This document shows, piece by piece, positions 57,385 through 64,000 of a stretch of DNA of 64,000 nt. The position numbers and the translations under genes are program-made. The DNA is taken from assembly GCF_002994745.2 (NCBI RefSeq), contig NC_037092.1:86714398-86778397 (forward strand), read 5' to 3'. The stretch is from Rosa chinensis. Its lineage: Eukaryota; Streptophyta; Magnoliopsida; Rosales; Rosaceae. Within the stretch, counting starts at the first letter, position 1; the number at the start of each line of letters is the position of its first letter. Under the pieces are notes generated by a model. That model was not told where the DNA came from and did no database searches. It saw nothing but the letters and a program-made list of their open reading frames with translations.

Positions 57385-59652
57385 AGGGGGGGAAATATTT
57401 AGAAGAAGAAAATGCAGAATTCGGATCTTGTGTTAATCTGCTAACTATTTATATCTTGGATTAGTCTGCTAGCTAATTGAAACAAAATGAACAGAACAAC
57501 TGAGTTGATGACAATATTAACAACCATTATGAAAATAACAGCAATCTTGATTATTGTAGTTCCTGCAATAGTACAGTAAAAATCCTTTTCACAGCGCTTT
57601 TACGATACTTTATACATCAATATTTATAATAATTTAATTCAAATTTGAATATTAACTTTATAACTATTTGGTGAAGAGCTAAATAATTGTATGCAAAAAT
57701 AAATAAGATAGAAAATTCCACCTGACACCGCATTCGAGTAAGTTTCCATATCTATTGATATTCGTTTTGCCAACAAAGATCTTCAGAACCCAGCGGCAAC
57801 CTGAAGGAAAAAAAGGAGCAGCACATTAGAGATTGTACATTCGACATGCATAATTGCATATTATGAAATGATCATATCAAAGACAATCCAAGACATCAGA
57901 ACTTCATAGCCTATCTATACATCTAACCAAGAGCTGGAAAATATATCAGCATGTTCATATTGATTAAAAAAAATATCAATCCACCAATTGAGTATTAAAA
58001 AAAACATAAAAAAATAACTGAAATCAAGGTTCAGATGAAACCAGCAACCAAAAGGCTTGATTGAAGTATATCGGCAGCAAGAAGAAAAAACCACATTCAC
58101 ATAAAGAGAGAGAAACCTATGAAAAGGTACATAACTGAGAAGCTAAGTCACTTCAAAGCCTAGAAAGAAAGAAGAGCAGCACAAAACATAAAGCTGAAGA
58201 GGAGTAATGGTACACAATTCTTCATTGTTATACCAATTTGGTTATGTTTCAGCCAAGGCTTCAAAACTAAACAACTAAATCAATGCTCCGACGTTATACC
58301 CCAAATGGAGGAGGCATTCCCGACAGAGTCTACCTGCCTCCCATTTGCTCATCCTTAATAGTGAACGTAGTGATATACAAATTCTCCATTCCACAACCCA
58401 AAAAAAAAAAAACTTTTTACAAACATGGGAAAAGAATAAAGCGGCAGGTTGAAAGTTCATATCGAAAGCATACAATATCAGTAAAGTGTGAAAACCATTA
58501 AAACCAAAAGATAAAAACCAGATCATTTTTCAGCTTTTATGAAATCCAGAGGCAGAGGTTATAAACAACATCATAACAGAAAGTGCAGCATAACATGCAA
58601 CTCAATCATGACAAAAGTTCAATAAATCAAAAAAGTAATATCCCCAATACTTTCTGATTTTGTACCACCAAATGCTGCAAGCAGTTTTGGTTATTCTTAT
58701 TGCTACGTATAATCACAAAAACATAGATTGAATAACTCAAAGCTGCTTTATTTCTAATGGCACTATTCTGGTCCATCCATGAGTGTAACAGGGCTTTAGC
58801 TCTATTTGATTTCCAAAAATGAGATATGATTAAACCAAATATGGCATACATAAATCTGAATCTACCTGGCTGGGGGCTGAGATTAATATAGTCAATTGAA
58901 GATAAGCATGATCAATATTTTAATAGCATTAAACTAATGGTGTTGAAAGTCATCACTGGACACACGACTGGTTATTAATGAAATTGGGGAACACCAGTTC
59001 TTTGCTCTCATTGTTATTCATGATTCACGCTCCGTGAAATTCTTTAGTGTAAACTGGTTAATACCAAGAATGAAGTCAAATACAAATTCTCAAAAGTTAG
59101 ATAACGCTATAAAATCGAGCCCCTCTGAACCATAAGCATTTCATACAAATCAAATATTACCCAAAAGAGCTCAACAATCATTGAAGCGAAACTTAAACTC
59201 AGAAACGAAGTACTGACTAACCTATGTAGCTTCTCCAGAGGTAACCCAAATGATATGTACACCACCGATTAAAAGCAACCCAGATCTGTACCTCCAAAAC
59301 CAGACAGATCAAGCAATTTGTATTACTTTGTTCGTCCTCCTTCAATTCCGAAAAGCCCCAGAATTATCTACCCTTTCTGCACAGATGAAGCAAATAACCG
59401 GAAACCAACACGTCTCTCTATCTCTCTCTCTGCGAAGCAAATAACCTTTCTGTCTCTATCAATCTCTAAGCTGTTTTTGCACAGCCTCTTATCTGTTTCT
59501 GCGCATCAAATAAACGAAGACGCGAGAAGCCCAGTATTCGGTGGCGGCACAGCAGATCAACAGGTGGGCTTGGTAATTTCGGAAAACATAGAAGGGCAAA
59601 ATAGACAATCCACTGTTCATAAGGAAAACACTCCTTCAGTATATAGTATAAA
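57385..59652. other. Helitron 5' non-coding region
   Basis: AT-rich, with no identifiable gene. It presumably holds the RepHel promoter and leader. A TCTCTC-rich patch lies at 59412-59433. The last 100 bp (GCAAAATAGACAATCCACTG..., reading out) look like a conserved Helitron 5' end. Confidence 0.5.
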
Positions 59653-59789
59653 TTTGTAGGGCCGCATTTTTTTTTTTGGGACGTAAAGTAGGGCTGCATT
59701 CATTGCATAAGTCCAAGAGTAGTACTCGTTTGCCAAATGTGTTTGTCATTTTTGATCTGTTTGGTTTCCAATTAACTGTTTGTCACTTT

Positions 59790-59797
59790 CTACATAA
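59790..59797 (+). promoter_or_regulatory. Candidate TATA-like element of Prx3
   Basis: ACATAAAA 73 bp upstream of the ATG; AATATATA at about 59812-59819 is an alternative. Only about 217 bp separate the Prx3 start codon from the inferred Helitron end, so most of the original promoter may have been displaced. Confidence 0.3.
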
Positions 59798-59854
59798 AAA
59801 TCTCACATGCATTAATATATACCACTACCGGCTCTAGCTCATTCAACTTGTTAA

Positions 59855-61325
<1,471 letters not shown>

Positions 61326-61416
61326 ACTACTCATAAGAAGCTAAGGCTACCTAGTTACACTAGCTAGTTGAGCTTTATGTATGATATGATGATGATGATA
61401 ACTGCTATGAGTTTAG

Positions 61417-61422
61417 AATAAA
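61417..61422 (+). terminator. Probable poly(A) signal of Prx3
   Basis: AATAAA 92 bp after the stop codon. Confidence 0.55.
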
Positions 61423-61539
61423 GCTATGACTACTAGGATTCACAATTATAGACCACATCATTTTAGAATTCTCATTTCAAAATTTTCTAGCATGTCATAC
61501 ATACAGTTTACAACCATGAGGTTATATGAACACGCACTA

Positions 61540-63657
61540 AATTAGATTGTGTGATGACCACAGAAGAATACATAAAATATTTTCTCCAAAACATTTTTAG
61601 GAGTGAATCTATCCAAAGAGCACAGCTCCCGTTTCAGGCAAACCAGAGTTGCAGCAGTGACTGCGATCAGTTATTCTCAAAGTCTCAAAGGTTCTCCTCA
61701 GTGATTCTGCTTTCCTAAATTAAATGGATGACCATCCAGCCACAAACCAGTCATTCCGTGATGTTACATGGAACAATATTGGAGTCTTCATTCCCCTGAT
61801 TAGAGAGCTAGAGAGATTTGATTGTCTGTATGAACCTCACATTGTATGAACCTCACATTTTATTGTACCTCAATCATAAGATGTAGTTCAAAGGCAGAAG
61901 CTTCACAATGTCAAACAAATGTTGTCCAACCTTCAATCATGCTCAGAGATACAAATTTCTCCTGAGAATAAAAAAGAAGTCCACTGTCAATGCTAATTCA
62001 CTAACCAAAAGTAGAGCTCTAGAAGAAACAATTACCTGTCTGGAGCAATATATATCGTGACCATTAAGTTTAATCAAATTCTCAGCTCTCCTTCAGACCA
62101 ACAAAGCATCAGGTTTAGTACCTAGTAAACAAAAAACAAAAGTTACAAAGATAGGCGCAAAAAGATAAGACTTTAACTAAACCACTTGTTATACATGCAT
62201 CTGGATTGGTAGTATATAGTATATGATTAAAGTGTTTCTTTGCAGCAATAGAACTGGAAAGGAATATATACATTAGGACCTCTCAAAACTACCCTGCATA
62301 GTTTTTCACCTTCGCATGACAAGCTTATTAATTAGAATCCACCTTACAGAGTTTATATATAGAATAAATGGCTAGTTCAAAACAAAGACGTCCTATAGAA
62401 TCTATACCCCACATTAGTGTCAGCACCAGATCCCTTCCTCCACAGGAGCATATCATATCAGCCCACATTTTCTTTGTTTTGGCAATGTAAAATTTCCAGG
62501 GCCTAATCTGTAGCATCCTACATGAAAGTAAGAAAATTGCCATAATCAGACAATATCCACTCAAGTACTCAACCATCTCAAATCATTAACGCCAACCAAT
62601 TAAGTGGCTTTAAGTGCCAAGAGGACCGGAAAACCTCTATACCATTAAAAGCAAAGAGGAACTCAAGATCTTACAAGACACAGAGTAATGGTGTACATAA
62701 CTACATACCAAGAACTAACTTAATCGGCATATGGATGTATCCATTGCAGCAAAACTACCAAGGATGCAAAAGTCCTCTTTGAAAGCAGCTGTCCGCCTTT
62801 GTACATGCTTGCAATTAAGTAGATACTCCTTTTGCCCTGAGATAGTAATTGCTCTTAGAATACACAAATGCCCAAATCCCTCAATCAACCAACCTAAAAC
62901 AGAGTTCAGTAAAAAGCAGTTACCTGTCAATCTGTCAGCAATATCTGTACCATCTAGTTTCATCTCGATCAACTCTTGTTAAGGCCAGTATTAGCATAAG
63001 GTATTTACCTAGTAAAAAATCCAACAGCTGCAATGATAAGTTAAGAGTAGGCACAATCATTAAATTTAACATCAAGCTATTAGTGTCAACTTTACCAAGT
63101 CTAACCGGCCATGTAGACGGCCTAAATCCTTATCTACTCCATGATGTCCATGTGGATAGCATTCCAAGACCCCATCAATTCAAACTCCTTGACAAAATAT
63201 GCAAAGGAAAAAAGTTCAGATACATGTAGATTTCCACTTCAAGGCACGTTTAAATGTTTATAGAAACCTCCATAATGTACATCTTCTTTGAATCTCAATG
63301 TTTGGCTTCCTGGCCCTTTAAATGAAGATAACGACTTATCCATGGTTGGTTAGATAATATCAATTCAACTTCATCTCTAATGGTTAACACCAACTAAAAC
63401 AGCAAATAAGTAACCTTAGTTATATAAAATAAGCAAAGAGAAAGTTCAATAGAATACTTTGATGATATGTCAGCACCGAAAATAATAGGTAAGTGTGGCG
63501 AAATTTGCTCTGTTTTCACAGCGTTAGATGGCAGTCGTTCTTCAGTGATAAGTGTGGCGAAATTCGTCCACAGGATAAACATTACTCCATATGTGGTGGA
63601 GGTATGGCTTGCCTTGTTCTGAATTTCACAAAGAAAATAATAGGTAAACAACTAATT
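61540..63657. repeat. Segmental duplication, second copy (3' flank of TNL-B)
   Basis: Collinear with 8150-10509 but lacking the TRIM array; the junction reads GTGCCAAGAGGACCGG AAAACC at about 62614-62635. Contains no gene. A short insertion-like block at 62790-63400 has no counterpart in the first copy. Confidence 0.8.
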
Positions 63658-64000
63658 TTATTCACAGGTAAATAATAAGGTACATTCTGAAGGCACTGAA
63701 AGTAACTTACTGACTGATGGGGTCGGTAAGCTCAAAACAAATTGGCCTTCATCCTCTGGCATTACAACGTGGACTCCGCAGCTTTGCATCGGGGGCCCTT
63801 CGTCCTTAATCTCGTTAGACCATACATCGCGGGTTTTAAATTCAATCTTAACCAGACACACGGAAGGTGGTGGTGACCCACTCTCACTCAGCCGTTCTAT
63901 AATAGTATCGAATGGCAAGTACCCCCACACGGACCATCCCGTCATTAGGTATACTTCAGTGATGCATACACCGTTAATGTAGATTGTGACTATTCTGAAA
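63658..64000 (-). CDS. TNL-B: C-terminal end of a second TIR-NB-LRR gene
   Basis: Post-LRR domain of a TNL, cut by the window edge. The minus-strand frame entering from 63999 reads FRIVTIYINGVCITEVYLMT, GWSVWGYLPFDTIIERLSES, SPPPSVCLVKIEFK, then SCGVHVVMPEDEGQFVLSLP and ends at TAA 63658-63660. It aligns with the TNL-A C-terminus (SIYINGVCIESIIW, IPFHTIIRLLRESGLPPPSL, CGLHVVMPEDEG) but is open where TNL-A has its last stop. The LRR, NB-ARC and TIR parts lie beyond the window, so whether the gene is functional cannot be judged. Confidence 0.85.
   Translation of the reverse strand, partial: FRIVTIYINGVCITEVYLMTGWSVWGYLPFDTIIERLSESGSPPPSVCLVKIEFKTRDVWSNEIKDEGPPMQSCGVHVVMPEDEGQFVLSLPTPSVSKLLSVPSECTLLFTCE

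Larger units (their letters stand above)
43983..59652 (-). mobile_element. Autonomous-type Helitron, about 15.7 kb including a nested copia
   Basis: Rolling-circle transposon on the minus strand. The 3' terminus is clear: on the minus strand a hairpin CCCGC...GCGGG (43995-44012) is followed 8 nt later by CTAG (43983-43986) and a host T, as Helitrons require. The Rep-helicase gene fills 57369-47510. The 5' end is inferred at about 59652, where the minus strand reads A|TTTATACTATATACTG. The expected TC start would be degraded to TT, so this end is less certain. A Ty1/copia element (50807-55979) interrupts it, making the Helitron itself about 10.5 kb. Helitrons make no target duplication, consistent with the flanks. 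Confidence 0.82.

Overview
The window is nuclear DNA from a dicot plant. It has class III peroxidase genes with the classic four-exon structure, TIR-NB-LRR (TNL) resistance-gene sequence (a class found in dicots and not grasses), plant-type introns and many plant transposable elements. The TNL and repeat style suggest Rosaceae (rose, strawberry, apple group); that is inference and not proven.

The genic backbone is a local duplication of a [class III peroxidase (+) / TNL (-)] convergent pair. From left to right: the 3' half of peroxidase Prx1 (126-922); a complete peroxidase Prx2 (3983-5895); a long broken TNL gene, TNL-A (23304 down to 10510); a complete peroxidase Prx3 (59870-61325); and the C-terminal end of a second TNL, TNL-B (64000 down to 63658). 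The non-coding DNA upstream of the TNL 3' ends (about 8150-10640 and 61540-63800) is clearly paralogous, so the pair was duplicated as a unit. Peroxidases are secreted haem enzymes of the cell wall or vacuole and TNLs are intracellular immune receptors. TNL-A has four in-frame stops and is a pseudogene, although its TIR exon is intact.

The DNA between the pairs is almost entirely nested mobile elements. Most have diagnostic ends visible here: a tandem TRIM array (9244-9854); a nearly intact Ty3/gypsy chromovirus in TNL-A intron 1 (14722-20730, LTRs differing at one base); a 5'-truncated LINE-like element with an 18-bp target duplication (24642-25451); a Mutator-like element (27111-31066) with a 2.6-kb LTR-like insertion (27639-30261); a CACTA element (33285-39412) carrying fragments of at least four unrelated host genes (prolyl-tRNA synthetase, receptor-like kinase, NB-LRR LRR domain, RNA-binding protein); a small MULE (42333-43184); a hAT MITE (43309-43943); and a giant Helitron (43983 to about 59652) encoding a Rep/helicase and interrupted by a Ty1/copia element with identical LTRs (50807-55979). 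The Helitron's inferred 5' end lies only about 220 bp upstream of the Prx3 start codon.

Smaller oddities are a plastid rpl2 fragment (2070-2222), a 68-bp peroxidase exon fragment (32891-32958) and a dispersed 0.5-kb repeat (7586-8113 and 41676-42196). All element calls rest on visible termini, target-site duplications and recognisable protein motifs; no database search was possible.
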